A stretch of DNA of 64,000 nt from an uncultured Gammaproteobacteria bacterium (GTDB taxonomy: Bacteria > Pseudomonadota > Gammaproteobacteria > GCA-002705445 > GCA-002716945): assembly GCA_902632305.1 (NCBI GenBank), contig CACPCG010000002.1, forward strand, positions 1-64,000, read 5' to 3'. The stretch's first letter is position 1, and every line of letters begins with the position of its first letter. This document shows, one piece after another, positions 9,060 to 21,320 of the stretch. The notes under the pieces are model-generated. The model made no database searches, was not told the DNA's origin, and saw only the letters and a program-made list of their open reading frames with translations. A program made the translations under genes and the position numbers.

Positions 9060-9538
9060 AGAATATCAATAAGGATGGATTTGTACTGACTAAGTCATCA
9101 AACTTATTCGATTGGGCAAGGACAGGCTCTCTTTGGCCAATGACTTTTGGCCTTGCGTGTTGTGCCGTTGAGATGATGCATGCAGGCGCATCTAGATATG
9201 ACCTTGATAGATTTGGAATGTTATTTAGGCCAAGTCCCAGACAATCTGATGTAATGATTGTTGCAGGGACTTTGGTCAATAAGATGGCTCCAGCACTAAG
9301 AAAAGTATACGATCAAATGGCTGATCCAAAATGGGTAATTTCAATGGGTTCATGTGCAAATGGAGGTGGTTATTACCATTATTCATATTCGGTTGTCAGG
9401 GGTTGTGATCGAATAGTGCCCGTCGATATTTATGTTCCTGGTTGCCCACCTACTGCAGAAGCTCTTTTGTATGGTATTTTACAATTACAGAATAAAATTA
9501 GGAGAAACAATAAACTTGTTGCTAATGATTACATTTAA
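9050..9538 (+). CDS. nuoB: NADH-quinone oxidoreductase subunit B
   Basis: Peripheral-arm subunit carrying cluster N2, which passes electrons to quinone. With GTG 9050 as start the protein is 162 aa. The four cluster ligands are Cys37 and Cys38 (LACCAVEMM), Cys102 (GSCANGGG) and Cys132 (VPGCPP). GTG 9050 is preferred because AGGGAG lies seven bases before it; ATG 9029 would add seven residues without a ribosome site. Either start overlaps the end of nuoA. Confidence 0.95.
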   Translation: MGLENINKDGFVLTKSSNLFDWARTGSLWPMTFGLACCAVEMMHAGASRYDLDRFGMLFRPSPRQSDVMIVAGTLVNKMAPALRKVYDQMADPKWVISMGSCANGGGYYHYSYSVVRGCDRIVPVDIYVPGCPPTAEALLYGILQLQNKIRRNNKLVANDYI

Positions 9539-9549
9539 AAGAGACCCCG

Positions 9550-10206
9550 ATGATTTCACTGTACGAGAAAAAACTTAAGTGCTCATTTGATATTGAAGAA
9601 AACTCTGATATCAGTACTTTACGTATTAAAAAAGATAATCTATTAAGCGTAATGTTTATTCTAAAAAATGATAATCAATTCTTATTTGATCAATTGTCTG
9701 ATTTGTGTGGAGTCGATTATAGCACATTTGGAGCTTCAGAATGGCAAACTAATAAACCAACAACTACAGGATATAATCGAGGTATCACTCCTAAATCACA
9801 TGGTAGACTAAAATTTGGCGATAGTGTTGAGTCTCAAAAAAAAGAGGATCGTTTTTGCGTTGTTTATCATCTTTTATCAACTAAACTAAATCATCGAGTT
9901 CGTGTCAAAGTGTATCTTGATGAAGATGATCACACACTTCCGTCTGTTGTAGATATCTGGGCATGTGCTGATTGGTATGAGCGAGAGGCATTTGACTTAT
10001 TTGGAATTCTGTTCAGCGATCATCCGGATTTAAGAAGAATACTCACAGATTATGGTTTTATTGGTCATCCATTTAGAAAAGATTTTCCTTTGGTAGGAAA
10101 CACTCAAGTGCGATACGACCCTTCTGTTAAAAAAGTAATTCATGAACCAGTTGATATAGAACCTAGAGTACTCGTACCAAGAGTAATTAGGGAGAAAGAG
10201 GAATGA
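9550..10206 (+). CDS. nuoC: NADH-quinone oxidoreductase subunit C
   Basis: 30-kDa-type peripheral subunit of complex I, not fused to NuoD here. 218 aa; the core [23 protein letters not shown], the [12 protein letters not shown] motif and the [15 protein letters not shown] motif are clear. A polar insertion of about 35 residues (roughly 61-95, with [15 protein letters not shown]) sits between LCGVDYS and the core; as far as I recall, similar insertions occur in other gammaproteobacterial NuoC proteins. Its stop overlaps the nuoD start by four bases (ATGA). Confidence 0.95.
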   Translation: MISLYEKKLKCSFDIEENSDISTLRIKKDNLLSVMFILKNDNQFLFDQLSDLCGVDYSTFGASEWQTNKPTTTGYNRGITPKSHGRLKFGDSVESQKKEDRFCVVYHLLSTKLNHRVRVKVYLDEDDHTLPSVVDIWACADWYEREAFDLFGILFSDHPDLRRILTDYGFIGHPFRKDFPLVGNTQVRYDPSVKKVIHEPVDIEPRVLVPRVIREKEE

Positions 10207-11456
10207 AGGAATTTAAAAATTTCACCATGAACTTTGGGCCTCAACACCCTGCAGCTCATGGAGTACTTCGTCTTGTTCTACAAATGGATGGGGAAGTGAT
10301 AAAAGATGCCGATCCCCATATTGGTCTACTCCACAGAGGTACAGAAAAACTCGCTGAATCAAAACCATATAATCAATCGATTGGTTACATGGATAGATTA
10401 GATTATGTGTCTATGATGTGCAACGAGCATGCTTATGTTCTTGCAATTGAAAAATTATTGCAACTTGAGGTACCAGAGAGGGCAAAGTATATAAGAGTAA
10501 TGTTTGATGAAATTACACGTATTCTTAATCATCTGTTATGGCTTGGTGCACATGCTCTCGATATTGGAGCTATGTCAGTATTCTTGTATTCGTTCAGAGA
10601 AAGAGAGGATTTGATGGACTGCTATGAGGCAGTATCAGGCACAAGGATGCATGCCACATACTACAGACCTGGCGGGGTCGTGAGAGATCTTCCTAGCAAA
10701 ATGCCCAAATATGAAAAATCTGATATTAGAAATAATGCGGAGTTAGAAAAGTTAAATTACAATAGAGAAGGTTCTTTATTGGACTTCTTAGAGGATTTTG
10801 TTTCTAGATTCCCAGATTGTATTAATGAATACGAAAATTTACTCACAGACAACCGAATTTGGAAACAAAGAACTGTTGGCATTGGGATAGTTGACCCAGA
10901 TAGAGCTATTCAGCTTGGATTTACTGGCCCTATGTTAAGAGGTTCTGGAGTAGCTTGGGATTTGAGAAAAAAACAACCTTATGAAGTTTATGATCAACTA
11001 AAATTCGATATTCCCATAGGCAGAACTGGTGATTCTTATGATCGTTACCTAGTAAGAATTGAGGAACTCAAACAATCAAATAAAATCATACACCAATGTG
11101 TTGACTGGTTGAAAAACAATAATGGTCCTGTAATGATTGATGATGGAAAAGTCGCACCTCCAAATAAAGATAATATGAAAGATGAAATGGAGTCTTTAAT
11201 CCATCACTTTAAATTGTTTACAGAGGGTTTCTGTACGCCAGAGGGTCAAGTTTACTCAGCAGTCGAAGCCCCAAAAGGAGAATTCGGCATTTATATTATT
11301 TCTGATGGAGCAAACAAGCCCTACAGATTAAAAATAAGAGCACCAGGATTTCCTCATTTAGCAGCACTCAATGAGATGGCAAGAAACCATATGCTATCTG
11401 ACGTGGTTACAATTATAGGAACACAGGATATTGTTTTTGGGGAAATTGACAGATGA
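10203..11456 (+). CDS. nuoD: NADH-quinone oxidoreductase subunit D
   Basis: 49-kDa-type subunit related to the large subunit of NiFe hydrogenases; it forms the quinone-binding cavity with NuoB. 417 aa, starting with [14 protein letters not shown], the family signature that contains the quinone-site His. [14 protein letters not shown], the [10 protein letters not shown] motif and the C-terminal DIVFGEIDR are also clear. It overlaps both nuoC and nuoE by four bases, indicating coupled translation. Confidence 0.97.
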   Translation: MKEFKNFTMNFGPQHPAAHGVLRLVLQMDGEVIKDADPHIGLLHRGTEKLAESKPYNQSIGYMDRLDYVSMMCNEHAYVLAIEKLLQLEVPERAKYIRVMFDEITRILNHLLWLGAHALDIGAMSVFLYSFREREDLMDCYEAVSGTRMHATYYRPGGVVRDLPSKMPKYEKSDIRNNAELEKLNYNREGSLLDFLEDFVSRFPDCINEYENLLTDNRIWKQRTVGIGIVDPDRAIQLGFTGPMLRGSGVAWDLRKKQPYEVYDQLKFDIPIGRTGDSYDRYLVRIEELKQSNKIIHQCVDWLKNNNGPVMIDDGKVAPPNKDNMKDEMESLIHHFKLFTEGFCTPEGQVYSAVEAPKGEFGIYIISDGANKPYRLKIRAPGFPHLAALNEMARNHMLSDVVTIIGTQDIVFGEIDR

Positions 11457-11944
11457 CCAATAAATATACAATACCTATAGCAATTAAAAATGAAATCGAC
11501 CATGTGAGAGCAAAATTTCCGTCTAATGAGAATAAGCCCGCAATAATCGAAAGTTTGTTAATATTACAGCACCATAATGACGGTTTTGTAACAGACTCTA
11601 TTATGAGGTCATTAGCTGAGTATCTTTCTGTTTCAGAGATTGATGTTCTAGAAGTTGCAACATTCTATACCATGATAAATACAGAGCCGGTAGGCAGAAA
11701 TGTAATATCTATCTGCAATAATGTTTCATGTATGCTAAGAGGTAGTGATGATATTCTTAAGCATGTTGAAAAGAAACTTTGTGTAAAAGTTGGGCAATCT
11801 ACAACAGATAAAAAATTCTTTCTTAAAGACGAGATTGAGTGCCTCGCAGCATGCAATGGCGCACCAATGATGCAAATCAATCATAAAAATTATGAGAATT
11901 TAACTCTTGACGAAGTCGATGACATCTTGGATAAAATAAAATGA
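11453..11944 (+). CDS. nuoE: NADH-quinone oxidoreductase subunit E
   Basis: 24-kDa-type, thioredoxin-fold subunit of the NADH-input module, holding the [2Fe-2S] cluster N1a. 163 aa; the ligands are Cys88 and Cys93 (ICNNVSC) and Cys130 and Cys134 ([10 protein letters not shown]). The N-terminal half has the helical [11 protein letters not shown] signature. Four-base overlaps with nuoD and nuoF. Confidence 0.96.
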   Translation: MTNKYTIPIAIKNEIDHVRAKFPSNENKPAIIESLLILQHHNDGFVTDSIMRSLAEYLSVSEIDVLEVATFYTMINTEPVGRNVISICNNVSCMLRGSDDILKHVEKKLCVKVGQSTTDKKFFLKDEIECLAACNGAPMMQINHKNYENLTLDEVDDILDKIK

Positions 11945-13209
11945 ATGTAAAAATATGTACAGAGACATTTGAATCTAATAAACCCGCTTCTTTAGCGACC
12001 TATCTAAAGTATGGTGGTTATGAAGCATGGAAAAAAATCATAACCGAAAAAACTCCAAAATCATCAATTGTAGAGAAAATAAAGAATTCTGGACTGAGAG
12101 GAAAAGGTGGAGCAGGATTTCTAACTGGTCTAAAATGGTCATTTATTCCTCTAGAAAACAAACAAAAGTACCTTGTTTGTAATTCCGATGAAAGTGAGCC
12201 TGGAACTTGTAAAGATAGAGATATTTTGAGATATAATCCACATTCTATTATTGAGGGGATGTTAATTGCATCATATGCAATAGGTGCGTCTGTTGCTTAT
12301 AATTATCTTAGGGGCGAGTTTATCGACGAACAAAAACGCGTGTTTGATGAAGCTCTTAAAATAGCATATCAAGAAAACTTAGTTGGCAAAGATATTCTAT
12401 CTTCATCAGTTTCGATTGATATTTACTCTCTTATAGGCGCTGGTGCTTATATTGTTGGAGAGGAAACTGCAATGTTGGAATCTATCGAAGGGAAAAGAGG
12501 TATGCCTAGAATTAAACCGCCGTTCCCAGCGATAAAGGGTTTGTTTGGGAAACCGACAATTATCAACAACACTGAAACACTCGCAAGTGTTCCAAAAATT
12601 ATGAGAAATGAACCTGATTGGTATAAGAACATCGGAATTGGAGACTCTGAAGGTATAAAAATGTTTTGTACAAGCGGCCACCTTGAAAAACCAGGCAATT
12701 ATGAGATCCCACTAGGAACCCCTTTCAGAGACCTACTTGAACTTTCAGGTGGAGTATTAAATAAAGGTGAACTCAAAGCCGTCATACCGGGTGGCTCTTC
12801 GGTACCTGTTGTTAAAGGAGAAACAATGCTGCAGCTTAATATGGATTACGAATCAATATCATCAGCTGGATCAATGTTGGGCTCAGGTGGAGTTATTGTG
12901 ATGGATCATACCACATGTATGGTTAGCGTACTTCAAAGAATTTCTCGTTTTTATTATGCTGAATCTTGTGGACAATGCACGCCATGTCGTGAAGGCACGG
13001 GGTGGCTATATAAAATGCTAACAAATATACTAGAAGGAAAAGGAACTATAAGTGATTTAGACACTCTGAATCGTATAGCATCTCAGATAGAAGGACATTG
13101 TATTTGTGCTCTGGGTGATGCTGCTGCTATGCCAGTTCGCAGCTTCCTGAAAAACTTTTGGCATGAATTTGAATATTATGTTGACAAAAAACAATCAATG
13201 GTCTCTTAA
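11941..13209 (+). CDS. nuoF: NADH-quinone oxidoreductase subunit F
   Basis: 51-kDa-type subunit that binds NADH, FMN and the [4Fe-4S] cluster N3. 422 aa; the nucleotide/flavin glycine-rich loops are GLRGKGGAGFLTGLKW and GAGAYIVGEETAMLESIEG, and the cluster ligands are in ESCGQCTPCREG and GHCICALGD. It sits between nuoE and nuoG as in all Nuo operons and supplies electrons to NuoG clusters. Confidence 0.97.
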   Translation: MNVKICTETFESNKPASLATYLKYGGYEAWKKIITEKTPKSSIVEKIKNSGLRGKGGAGFLTGLKWSFIPLENKQKYLVCNSDESEPGTCKDRDILRYNPHSIIEGMLIASYAIGASVAYNYLRGEFIDEQKRVFDEALKIAYQENLVGKDILSSSVSIDIYSLIGAGAYIVGEETAMLESIEGKRGMPRIKPPFPAIKGLFGKPTIINNTETLASVPKIMRNEPDWYKNIGIGDSEGIKMFCTSGHLEKPGNYEIPLGTPFRDLLELSGGVLNKGELKAVIPGGSSVPVVKGETMLQLNMDYESISSAGSMLGSGGVIVMDHTTCMVSVLQRISRFYYAESCGQCTPCREGTGWLYKMLTNILEGKGTISDLDTLNRIASQIEGHCICALGDAAAMPVRSFLKNFWHEFEYYVDKKQSMVS

Positions 13210-13211
13210 AG

Positions 13212-15464
13212 ATGAAAATATATATTAATAATATTGAATACGATGCAAATCCTGATGAGACGATAATTCAAGTTGCCGATCGGAATAATATAAAAATTCC
13301 CCGTTTTTGTTACCATAAGCATCTATCTGTTGTCGCAAGTTGTCGGATGTGTCTTGTAGAAATTGAGGGTGTAAAATTTGCACAACCGGCCTGCTCGACT
13401 CCCATAAAAGAAGACATGAGAATCTCAACAAAATCAAGTAAAACTAAAGAGGCACAGAAAAGCACTATGGAATTTTTATTAATCAACCACCCATTAGATT
13501 GTCCTATTTGCGATCAGGCGGGGGAATGTGAACTCCAAGACGTTTCATTAAAACATGGTGATGATCACTCAAAATATCTCGAATTCAAAAGAGTTGTGGT
13601 TGATAAAGATATTAGTCCATTAATTTCAACTGAAATGACAAGATGCATTCATTGCTCCAGATGTGTTCGTTTTGGTGAGGAAGTTGCAGGTAATAAAGAA
13701 CTTGGTCTAATTAATAGGGGTGAATTTACAGAAATAAGAGCTTTCATAGAAGATGGAGTATCTTCTGAATTATCTGGTAATATGATTGATCTTTGTCCTG
13801 TAGGTGCACTTAATAACAAACTTTATAGTTATAAAGCTAGGACTTGGGATTTGAAACAACATCCAATTATCTCACCTCATGACTGTATTGGCTCAAATAT
13901 TTTCTATCATGTTTATAATAATGAAATAGTCCGTGCAATCCCAAAAGAAAACAGTGATATTAATCAAACTTGGTTATCTGACAGAGATCGATTTGGTTAT
14001 CAAGGAATATACTCAAAAGACAGGTGCTACGTATCAAAACATCGAAAAAATAAAACATTAGAGAGAGTAGACAGCCAAGATATTATCAAAAAAGTTAACA
14101 ATGCCATTAACAGTAGTCTTGATAAAAATACTTCCAGTAAAATAGGATCTTTTATATCTGCTCAGTCTACCTCCGAAGAGATGTTTTTATTTCAAAATTT
14201 ATTAAGAAAACTTGGTATAAAAAATATTGATCACAGAACCAATGAAAGAGATTTCGATTACCAAGACACTTATCCATTAATGCCTTCTCTAGGTTGTAAT
14301 ATTAATGACTTATCAGAATACGACAATATTATATTGATTGGCGTCAATATCAAAACTGAGTATCCAATTTTAACCGTAAGATTAAATGAGTCTGTAAAAC
14401 AAGACACAAAGATTTACTCGTATCATTATTTTAATATGGATGAAGATTTTCCGGTTGAGAAGAAATTCGTTATGAATAACACAGATCTTTTAAGTTTATT
14501 TCAAGAGCATACTTTAGAGAGTTGTAGGAATAAAAAAAATCTTCTCGTAATAGGTCCTAATATTACATATTTTTCAAATCAATCTGTGTTTCTTCAAGCT
14601 CTTGATAAATTTGCAAAAAATATAAATTCACAAATAGGGTATCTGACAGATTTCTGCAATTCCACATCCGGATGGATTTTAGGAAATGTTCCTCACAGGA
14701 CGATTGGGGGAGTTAAATTAGACAATCCTGGATTAAATGCTACTGAGATGTTAGAGAATGATTTGTCTACACTAATATTTTATAATTTAGATCCTGAGAA
14801 TGATTTCCATAATAGCTCAGCTCTCATAAATTCTCTTCAAAAATCTGAATGTAATATTTTTTTCACGTCATATCTAACTCCAATTATCGAAAAATATGCT
14901 GATTATATTGTTCCTATATCAACATATGCTGAGTCAGATGGGAGTTTTATAAATATTGAAGGTAGATTTCAATCTTTTAATAAGGTTATAACACCAAATT
15001 CTAATGTCATTGATGGGTGGCGCGCGCTGAATGAATTAAACATTTTGAATAATCATCAAGCATATACAATTGAATCAATTAGGTCAGAACTCTCATCAAC
15101 TCTGTCTAAAATAGATTTTACCTCTAAAATTCTGATTGACAAGAAGAAGTATGAGCTAGATAAGAGCACAAAAGTTCATAAGAACAGTCTGAGACACATA
15201 TACTCTACAGATCAGATTGTCAGAAGAGCTAAATCTTTAAATGAAACCATCCAAGCCAACAATAAATCCGTCTATGTTTCAAGGGATATATTTGATGATA
15301 GTGAAAATAAAAAAATTCTTAAAGTAGTTGAAAACAATAGAGTATTCAAAATTGATAATTTTCAAATAAGAGATGATTTGCCATCTAGAACTATAGTTTA
15401 TAGTTCATCGTTCAATAACAAATTTACCGAATCAAAATCTACTTTTGTATCTTTGAAAAAATGA
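13212..15464 (+). CDS. nuoG: NADH-quinone oxidoreductase subunit G
   Basis: 75-kDa-type subunit, a wire of iron-sulfur clusters on a molybdopterin-oxidoreductase-like scaffold. 750 aa. The N-terminal [2Fe-2S] ligands are Cys33, 44, 47 and 61; the His-ligated [4Fe-4S] set is His93, Cys97, 100 and 106; another [4Fe-4S] set is in [16 protein letters not shown] and [10 protein letters not shown] did not see the extra N7 CxxC motif of E. coli-type NuoG in the following region. The C-terminal third is polar, Asn/Ser-rich and poorly conserved, as expected in an AT-rich genome. Confidence 0.96.
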   Translation: MKIYINNIEYDANPDETIIQVADRNNIKIPRFCYHKHLSVVASCRMCLVEIEGVKFAQPACSTPIKEDMRISTKSSKTKEAQKSTMEFLLINHPLDCPICDQAGECELQDVSLKHGDDHSKYLEFKRVVVDKDISPLISTEMTRCIHCSRCVRFGEEVAGNKELGLINRGEFTEIRAFIEDGVSSELSGNMIDLCPVGALNNKLYSYKARTWDLKQHPIISPHDCIGSNIFYHVYNNEIVRAIPKENSDINQTWLSDRDRFGYQGIYSKDRCYVSKHRKNKTLERVDSQDIIKKVNNAINSSLDKNTSSKIGSFISAQSTSEEMFLFQNLLRKLGIKNIDHRTNERDFDYQDTYPLMPSLGCNINDLSEYDNIILIGVNIKTEYPILTVRLNESVKQDTKIYSYHYFNMDEDFPVEKKFVMNNTDLLSLFQEHTLESCRNKKNLLVIGPNITYFSNQSVFLQALDKFAKNINSQIGYLTDFCNSTSGWILGNVPHRTIGGVKLDNPGLNATEMLENDLSTLIFYNLDPENDFHNSSALINSLQKSECNIFFTSYLTPIIEKYADYIVPISTYAESDGSFINIEGRFQSFNKVITPNSNVIDGWRALNELNILNNHQAYTIESIRSELSSTLSKIDFTSKILIDKKKYELDKSTKVHKNSLRHIYSTDQIVRRAKSLNETIQANNKSVYVSRDIFDDSENKKILKVVENNRVFKIDNFQIRDDLPSRTIVYSSSFNNKFTESKSTFVSLKK

Positions 15465-16483
15465 ACTACTTCTATTTTATATTCAATACGTTAATTGAAA
15501 TAATATTTGTAGTTGCCCCACTTTTTCTTATTGTTGCTTACACTACATATTCAGAACGTAAAATAATTGGATACATGCAATCCAGAATGGGCCCAACAAG
15601 AGTAGGACCGAGCGGGATACTTCAACCAATAGCAGATGTAATAAAATTGATATCTAAAGAGATTATAATACCTTCAAATGCAGACAGAGGTTTGTTTCTA
15701 ACGGCTCCAGTGATAATGTTGGTTCCATCATTGCTTGTGTGGTCTGTGATTCCACTGTCTGAATATTTTGTTATCGCAGATATAAATGCTGGACTTTTGT
15801 TCATACTTGCTCTTACATCACTAAGTGTCTATGGTGTAATATTAGCCGGATGGGCGTCCAATTCCAAATATGCATTTTTAGGTTCTATGCGTTCCGCGGC
15901 GCAAATCATAGCGTACGAGATTGCAATGGGTTTTGCTCTAGTTGGCGTGCTTATGGTCGCTGGCAGCCTTAATCTTCAGGAAATCATCCTCTCACAAAAA
16001 GGAGGGATTTTAAATTGGTTTTGGTTACCTTTGTTTCCTTTATTTTTGATTTATCTTATCTCGGGTATAGCAGAGACTAATCGTGCACCGTTTGATGTTT
16101 CAGAAGGTGAGTCAGAAATTGTTGCAGGTTTTCATGTTGAATATTCAGGAATCGCATTTGCAATGTTTTTTTTAGCAGAGTATATGAATTTAATTCTTAT
16201 AAGCATTCTAGTAAGTATAATGTTCTTCGGTGGCTGGTTGTCTCCATTTGAATCAACATTTTTAGAAAGTTATTTTTATTGGATTCCTGGTTTCTTTTGG
16301 CTATCGATCAAAACTCTCTTCTTTATTTTTTTATTTCTATGGCTTAGAGCAACATTACCTAGATATAGATATGATCAAATAATGAGACTCGGATGGAAAA
16401 TATTCCTCCCTATAACATTAATATGGATATTTCTAGAGGGTATTATGATATATTACAATGTTGAACCATGGTTTTCAAAATGA
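15461..16483 (+). CDS. nuoH: NADH-quinone oxidoreductase subunit H
   Basis: Membrane subunit at the junction of the two arms; it forms the quinone entry channel and links to proton pumping. 340 aa with about eight membrane helices. Signatures are [24 protein letters not shown] near the start, the charged loop [27 protein letters not shown], and [21 protein letters not shown]. It overlaps nuoG by four bases and nuoI by four bases. Confidence 0.97.
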   Translation: MNYFYFIFNTLIEIIFVVAPLFLIVAYTTYSERKIIGYMQSRMGPTRVGPSGILQPIADVIKLISKEIIIPSNADRGLFLTAPVIMLVPSLLVWSVIPLSEYFVIADINAGLLFILALTSLSVYGVILAGWASNSKYAFLGSMRSAAQIIAYEIAMGFALVGVLMVAGSLNLQEIILSQKGGILNWFWLPLFPLFLIYLISGIAETNRAPFDVSEGESEIVAGFHVEYSGIAFAMFFLAEYMNLILISILVSIMFFGGWLSPFESTFLESYFYWIPGFFWLSIKTLFFIFLFLWLRATLPRYRYDQIMRLGWKIFLPITLIWIFLEGIMIYYNVEPWFSK

Positions 16484-16962
16484 TTGACAAAACAAAAAAA
16501 ATGATAAAAAGTTTATTCCTCGTTGAGATTGTAAAAGGGCTCTCAATAACAGGGAAAAAACTTTTTAAAAAACCCATTACCGTACAATACCCTGAAGAAA
16601 AAACACCACAATCTTCAAGATTCAGGGGATTGCATGCGTTAAGACGTTATCCAAATGGTGAGGAGAGGTGTATTGGGTGTAAATTATGCGAGGCAGTTTG
16701 TCCCGCACTAGCCATCTCCATTGATACTGAAATGAGATCAGATGGAACAAGACGCACAAAGAAATATGATATAGATTTATTTAAGTGCGTTTACTGCGGT
16801 TTTTGTGAGGAGGCATGTCCGGTTGATGCTATCGTAGAGACAAAGATATTTGAATTTCATTTTGAAGATAGAAATGAGAAAGTTATAAATAAAAATGACC
16901 TATTAAAAATCGGTGATCTTTACGAAAGAGAAGAACTTAAGGACAGAAAGAACTTGGGTTGA
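16480..16962 (+). CDS. nuoI: NADH-quinone oxidoreductase subunit I
   Basis: Ferredoxin-like subunit with two [4Fe-4S] clusters (N6a and N6b). With ATG 16480 the protein is 160 aa. The two motifs are Cys64-67-70-74 ([12 protein letters not shown]) and Cys103-106-109-113 ([12 protein letters not shown]). Conserved [19 protein letters not shown] precedes the first. ATG 16480 gives an ATGA overlap with nuoH; an ATG 12 bases upstream is the alternative. Confidence 0.96.
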   Translation: MIDKTKKMIKSLFLVEIVKGLSITGKKLFKKPITVQYPEEKTPQSSRFRGLHALRRYPNGEERCIGCKLCEAVCPALAISIDTEMRSDGTRRTKKYDIDLFKCVYCGFCEEACPVDAIVETKIFEFHFEDRNEKVINKNDLLKIGDLYEREELKDRKNLG

Positions 16963-16965
16963 TGA

Positions 16966-17565
16966 ATGAACATTGAAATATATGTATTTTATTTTTTCTC
17001 TGTACTTCTTCTATTTTCTGCCGCTAATGTCGTACTATCAAATAACGCAGTAAAGTCTGCAATTCATTTAGTTTTTTCTTTTTTCTTTTCAGCTGTTCTG
17101 TGGTTAATTTTGAATGCTGAATTCTTATCAGTAATACTTATTTTGGTATATGTTGGAGCTGTTATGGTTTTATTTTTGTTTGTAGTAATGATGTTAGACG
17201 TAAATATTACTGCTCTCAAAGAGGGTTTTGTTAAATACTTCTCCTCTGGATTAGCTGTTTTTTTATCAATGGCAATACTATTAATCTTTTTCTTTCAGAG
17301 AGATTTCGATGAATCAGATAAAAATATTTTAGTCGAAATTAATGTTATAAGTGATGACAATACTGAAAACTTAGGTTATGTGTTGTATACAGAATATTTG
17401 CTAGCTTTTGAAATCGCCGCTGTAATACTTTTGTTAGGTATAATATCTGCTATAACTCTAACTCATAGAAAAAGTAGCGTTACCAAATACCAAAACCCCT
17501 CAGAACAAATTGACGTAAAAAAAGAAGAGAGGATAAAAATACTTAGTGACGAGGATTTAAAATGA
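16966..17565 (+). CDS. nuoJ: NADH-quinone oxidoreductase subunit J
   Basis: Membrane subunit of the proton-pumping arm. 199 aa with five hydrophobic segments, including the [18 protein letters not shown] helix with the characteristic pi-bulge sequence, and a charged C-terminal tail ([15 protein letters not shown]). It lies three bases after nuoI and overlaps nuoK by four bases. Confidence 0.95.
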   Translation: MNIEIYVFYFFSVLLLFSAANVVLSNNAVKSAIHLVFSFFFSAVLWLILNAEFLSVILILVYVGAVMVLFLFVVMMLDVNITALKEGFVKYFSSGLAVFLSMAILLIFFFQRDFDESDKNILVEINVISDDNTENLGYVLYTEYLLAFEIAAVILLLGIISAITLTHRKSSVTKYQNPSEQIDVKKEERIKILSDEDLK

Positions 17566-17867
17566 TTCCAGTCTCCTACTATTTGTTCATTAGTTCTTTG
17601 TTATTTAGCATATCATTAGCTGGTATATTTTTGAATCGCAAGAATATTCTAATTATGTTAATGTCGCTCGAATTAATGTTTTTATCAATTAATTTTAATT
17701 TCATAATATTTGGTAACTATTTAAATGATATTGCAGGTCAAATATTTGTATTTTTTATTCTTACTGTCATAGCTGCTGAATCAGCTATTGGGCTAGCCAT
17801 CATAATTGTTCTTTACCGTGTAAGAAATAGCATAAACGTAGATGATATTGGTGGGCTAAAAGGATGA
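17562..17867 (+). CDS. nuoK: NADH-quinone oxidoreductase subunit K
   Basis: Small membrane subunit (101 aa, same as E. coli scale) with three helices. The essential helix glutamates are present in [15 protein letters not shown] and [16 protein letters not shown]. It overlaps nuoJ and nuoL by four bases each. Confidence 0.96.
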   Translation: MIPVSYYLFISSLLFSISLAGIFLNRKNILIMLMSLELMFLSINFNFIIFGNYLNDIAGQIFVFFILTVIAAESAIGLAIIIVLYRVRNSINVDDIGGLKG

Positions 17868-19798
17868 GTCTAGGCATATCTGCGCTTATTATTTTACTCT
17901 CTCCGCTAGTAGGCGCATTAGTGCTAATTTTTTATAAGGATAAGTCTGAAATTAAATCATCTGTAATTGCAAACATATCAATATTTATTTCATTTATATT
18001 TTCACTCATGCTATTCATTATATTTCTGTTCAATTCTAGCACTACGTACAATTACTCAAATTTAGTTTGGTTCGAATCAAATAATCTCATTTTTACATTT
18101 GGATTATTGGTAGATAGTTTGTCTGTTATTATGTCATTTATTGTCACATTTATATCAATGTTCGTTCATATATATTCAATTGGCTACATGAAGAACGATA
18201 AAAGCTTTAACAGATTTCTCATCTACACTAATTTCTTTACCTTTTCTATGTTGGTAATTATATTTTCCAATAATTTTCTGCAATTATTTATTGGCTGGGA
18301 ACTTGTGGGTTTATCCTCCTACTTATTAATAGGATTCTGGTATAAAAAACCAACTGCAATTTACGCAAATATGAAGGCGTTTCTGGTAAATAGGGTTGGA
18401 GATATAGGCCTATTACTTGGTGTAATATTAATTTTCATTAATATCAGCAGTTTAGATTATATGAGATTTTTTGATTCACTGCCTGATTTGTCAAATACAT
18501 CAATTTCTCTAGGTTCTTTATCATTTGACTTATTACCAATAATTGCACTTCTACTATTCACAGGAGCAGCAGCAAAGTCTGCGCAAATTCCTCTACACTT
18601 CTGGTTACCAGACTCAATGGAGGGACCAACGCCAATATCAGCACTTATTCACGCAGCCACAATGGTTACTGCTGGAATATTTATGGTTGCAAGATTATCT
18701 CCTCTTTATGACTTATCAGCTTATGTTTTAGATATAATTTTATTTATTGGTGTCTTAACTGCTTTTCTAATGGGACTAGTGGCGCTTGTACAAACAGACA
18801 TAAAAAGAATAATTGCTTACTCAACTATATCTCAGCTAGGTTATATGACTGTATCGCTTGGTGCAAGTTATTATTCTTTTGCTATATTTCATCTCTTAAC
18901 TCACGCCTTTTTTAAGGCGCTATTATTTTTATGTGCAGGGTCAATAATACTGAAATGTCATCACGAGCAGAGTATTGAAAAGATGGGTGGATTGAGAGAA
19001 GTCATGCCGTATACATACTATACCTATCTAGTCGGAGCATTATCATTAGTTGGGTTTCCTATGTTTTCTGGATTTTTTTCTAAAGACTTAATAATAGATT
19101 TGTTTAAATTTCATGGTGATTATTTAACATACACGATTCTTATCTCAGGCATCTTTGTCACTACTATATATACATTCAAAATATTTTTTAAAGTCTTTTT
19201 TGGGCCTAATAAACTTAAAATCAAGAAAACTGATCAAATTGAACACAGTGATGTAATAATTATCCCCTTGCTCGGTCTTGCAGTGCCCAGCATCGTAATC
19301 GGTTTTGCTCTTTTTGATTCTGCTCTTTTCAATGATTTCTTCAAATCATCGATAACAGATTCAGGAAGACTGGAAACTATATATAATGATTTTGTTAGAA
19401 GTTCACTGAGTTTTACACTGCACTCATTCTTGACATTCAATTTTCTTGCTTTAGTTTCTGGATTGATATTATCCTATATTCTATATTATAAAAATTATCA
19501 GATTCCTAAAAATGTTACCCAAAAACTTGAGAGTATTATCATTTATGTAAAGAGAGAGTATGGATTTACGCATTTATCTGATGTTTTTTTTCCGAGGATT
19601 TTTAATAACCTTTCTAATATGCTCTGGAAGAAAACCGATGTTGCATTTCTCGATAATTTTATAGTAAATGGTATAGCTAATAGAATTAGAATATTTTCAT
19701 CATCACTTAGATTGATTCAGACTGGTTATATTTATCATTATGCTTTTACTATGATTATTGGATTATTAATTCTCCTTTTATTTTTCTATAATTTTTAA
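17864..19798 (+). CDS. nuoL: NADH-quinone oxidoreductase subunit L
   Basis: Distal antiporter-like proton-pumping subunit. 644 aa with about 14-16 membrane segments. Visible marks are the Mrp-type core [52 protein letters not shown], and the lysine-containing [21 protein letters not shown]. The long C-terminal lateral helix region follows about residue 530. Confidence 0.96.
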   Translation: MSLGISALIILLSPLVGALVLIFYKDKSEIKSSVIANISIFISFIFSLMLFIIFLFNSSTTYNYSNLVWFESNNLIFTFGLLVDSLSVIMSFIVTFISMFVHIYSIGYMKNDKSFNRFLIYTNFFTFSMLVIIFSNNFLQLFIGWELVGLSSYLLIGFWYKKPTAIYANMKAFLVNRVGDIGLLLGVILIFINISSLDYMRFFDSLPDLSNTSISLGSLSFDLLPIIALLLFTGAAAKSAQIPLHFWLPDSMEGPTPISALIHAATMVTAGIFMVARLSPLYDLSAYVLDIILFIGVLTAFLMGLVALVQTDIKRIIAYSTISQLGYMTVSLGASYYSFAIFHLLTHAFFKALLFLCAGSIILKCHHEQSIEKMGGLREVMPYTYYTYLVGALSLVGFPMFSGFFSKDLIIDLFKFHGDYLTYTILISGIFVTTIYTFKIFFKVFFGPNKLKIKKTDQIEHSDVIIIPLLGLAVPSIVIGFALFDSALFNDFFKSSITDSGRLETIYNDFVRSSLSFTLHSFLTFNFLALVSGLILSYILYYKNYQIPKNVTQKLESIIIYVKREYGFTHLSDVFFPRIFNNLSNMLWKKTDVAFLDNFIVNGIANRIRIFSSSLRLIQTGYIYHYAFTMIIGLLILLLFFYNF

Positions 19799-19799
19799 A

Positions 19800-21320
19800 A
19801 TGAATCAAATCTCTTTCCCACTCATAAGTTTTTTAATTTGGCTTCCAATATTAGGTGGAGTAATACTTCTTTTCGTCAGAGAGGGTTATACTCAATTAAT
19901 AAAACTAATAAGTTATTCTTTCTCAATTCTTGTTCTTTTACTATCTTTTTATTTATTAGTTATATTTGATACATCATCATCGGATTTACAATTTCAAGAG
20001 AAACATACATGGATAAGCAGTCTTAATATTTATTATCATCTAGCTGTAGATGGTTTTTCGGTGGTATTTATATTACTCACGACTGTCATATCTTTACTTA
20101 TCGTATTATTTAGTTTCACAGAGGAGAGATCCCAAAATAACAAGTTCATTTCCTTATTTCTTATACTAGAAGGTCTGATATTAGGCGTATTTAGTGCCTT
20201 TGATAGTATATTATTTTACATATTTTTCGAGGCAATGTTAATTCCTCTATTTTTAATAATTGGTATATGGGGAGGGTCCAACAGAGTATATGCAACAATA
20301 AAATTTTTTATTTATACACTTGTTGGATCAGTATTAATGCTTGTGTCTTTAATTTACCTTTCAATCGAGTCTAAAAGTTTTTTTATACATGACTTTTATA
20401 GTCTCAAGTTAGATTTAGAAACACAAATTTACCTATTTCTAGCCTTTTTATTTGCATTTGGAATAAAGATACCAATGTGGCCAGTGCATACTTGGCTCCC
20501 CGATGCTCACGTGCAGGCACCTTCATCTGGGTCAGTTATTTTAGCTGCTGTACTTTTGAAAGTTGGAGGATATGGAATGATTAGATTCTTATTACCGATT
20601 ACTCCAGAAGCAGGAATTTTTCTAAATACCGTTATTGTGCCACTATCACTTATAGCCATAGTCTATATAAGCTTCGTAGCTTTAGCACAAACAGACATGA
20701 AGAAATTAATTGCATATTCATCTGTTGCTCATATGGGATTCGTCACCCTTGGTATCTTTTTGACTTTCAATATTTTAGTACCCGCAAACAACACAAATAC
20801 AGAAATGATTTTAATCGGTCTTCAGGGCTCAATAATGCAGATGATTTCTCATGGACTTATATCAGCAGGATTATTTATGTGCATAGGGATTATTTATTCA
20901 AGAACACATTCAAGGTCTATCGAAACACAGTCAGGAGTAGGTCAAGTAATGCCAATCTTTTCTGCACTAATGATGTTTTTTCTCCTGTCAAATTCAGGTT
21001 TACCCGGAACATCTGGTTTTGTTGGCGAATTTATGGTTCTTATTTCTAGTATTGAAGTTAATGGGCTATATGCAGTACTTGCATCAACATCATTAGTCCT
21101 AGCAGCAGCTTATTCTCTATGGCTTGGTAAAAGAGTTTTGTTTGGGGAAGTTTCAACTGATACTATAAAGGGAATGAGTAATCTTAGGTATGATGAGTTT
21201 TGGTGCTTATTTATACTGATGTTATTGGTGATATTGTTTGGTATACAACCTAACTTAATTTTAGATATTAGTCATGCTTCATCGAATAATATGATTAGTA
21301 TAATTTTAAATAGGATTTAA
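19800..21320 (+). CDS. nuoM: NADH-quinone oxidoreductase subunit M
   Basis: Second antiporter-like proton-pumping subunit. 506 aa with about 14 helices. FFEAMLIPLFLIIGIWGG, FGIKIPMWPVHTWLPDAHVQAPSSGSVILAAVLLKVGGYG and the LAQTDMKKLIAYSSVAHMG motif identify it and contain the channel Glu and Lys residues. It begins two bases after nuoL and ends next to the nuoN ATG. Confidence 0.96.
   Translation: MNQISFPLISFLIWLPILGGVILLFVREGYTQLIKLISYSFSILVLLLSFYLLVIFDTSSSDLQFQEKHTWISSLNIYYHLAVDGFSVVFILLTTVISLLIVLFSFTEERSQNNKFISLFLILEGLILGVFSAFDSILFYIFFEAMLIPLFLIIGIWGGSNRVYATIKFFIYTLVGSVLMLVSLIYLSIESKSFFIHDFYSLKLDLETQIYLFLAFLFAFGIKIPMWPVHTWLPDAHVQAPSSGSVILAAVLLKVGGYGMIRFLLPITPEAGIFLNTVIVPLSLIAIVYISFVALAQTDMKKLIAYSSVAHMGFVTLGIFLTFNILVPANNTNTEMILIGLQGSIMQMISHGLISAGLFMCIGIIYSRTHSRSIETQSGVGQVMPIFSALMMFFLLSNSGLPGTSGFVGEFMVLISSIEVNGLYAVLASTSLVLAAAYSLWLGKRVLFGEVSTDTIKGMSNLRYDEFWCLFILMLLVILFGIQPNLILDISHASSNNMISIILNRI

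Noticed and set aside
9610-9850. The NuoC insertion as a novel domain.
   Set aside because: Gammaproteobacterial NuoC proteins with a similar EW..T..TTTG..RG insert are known to me, so it is not new.
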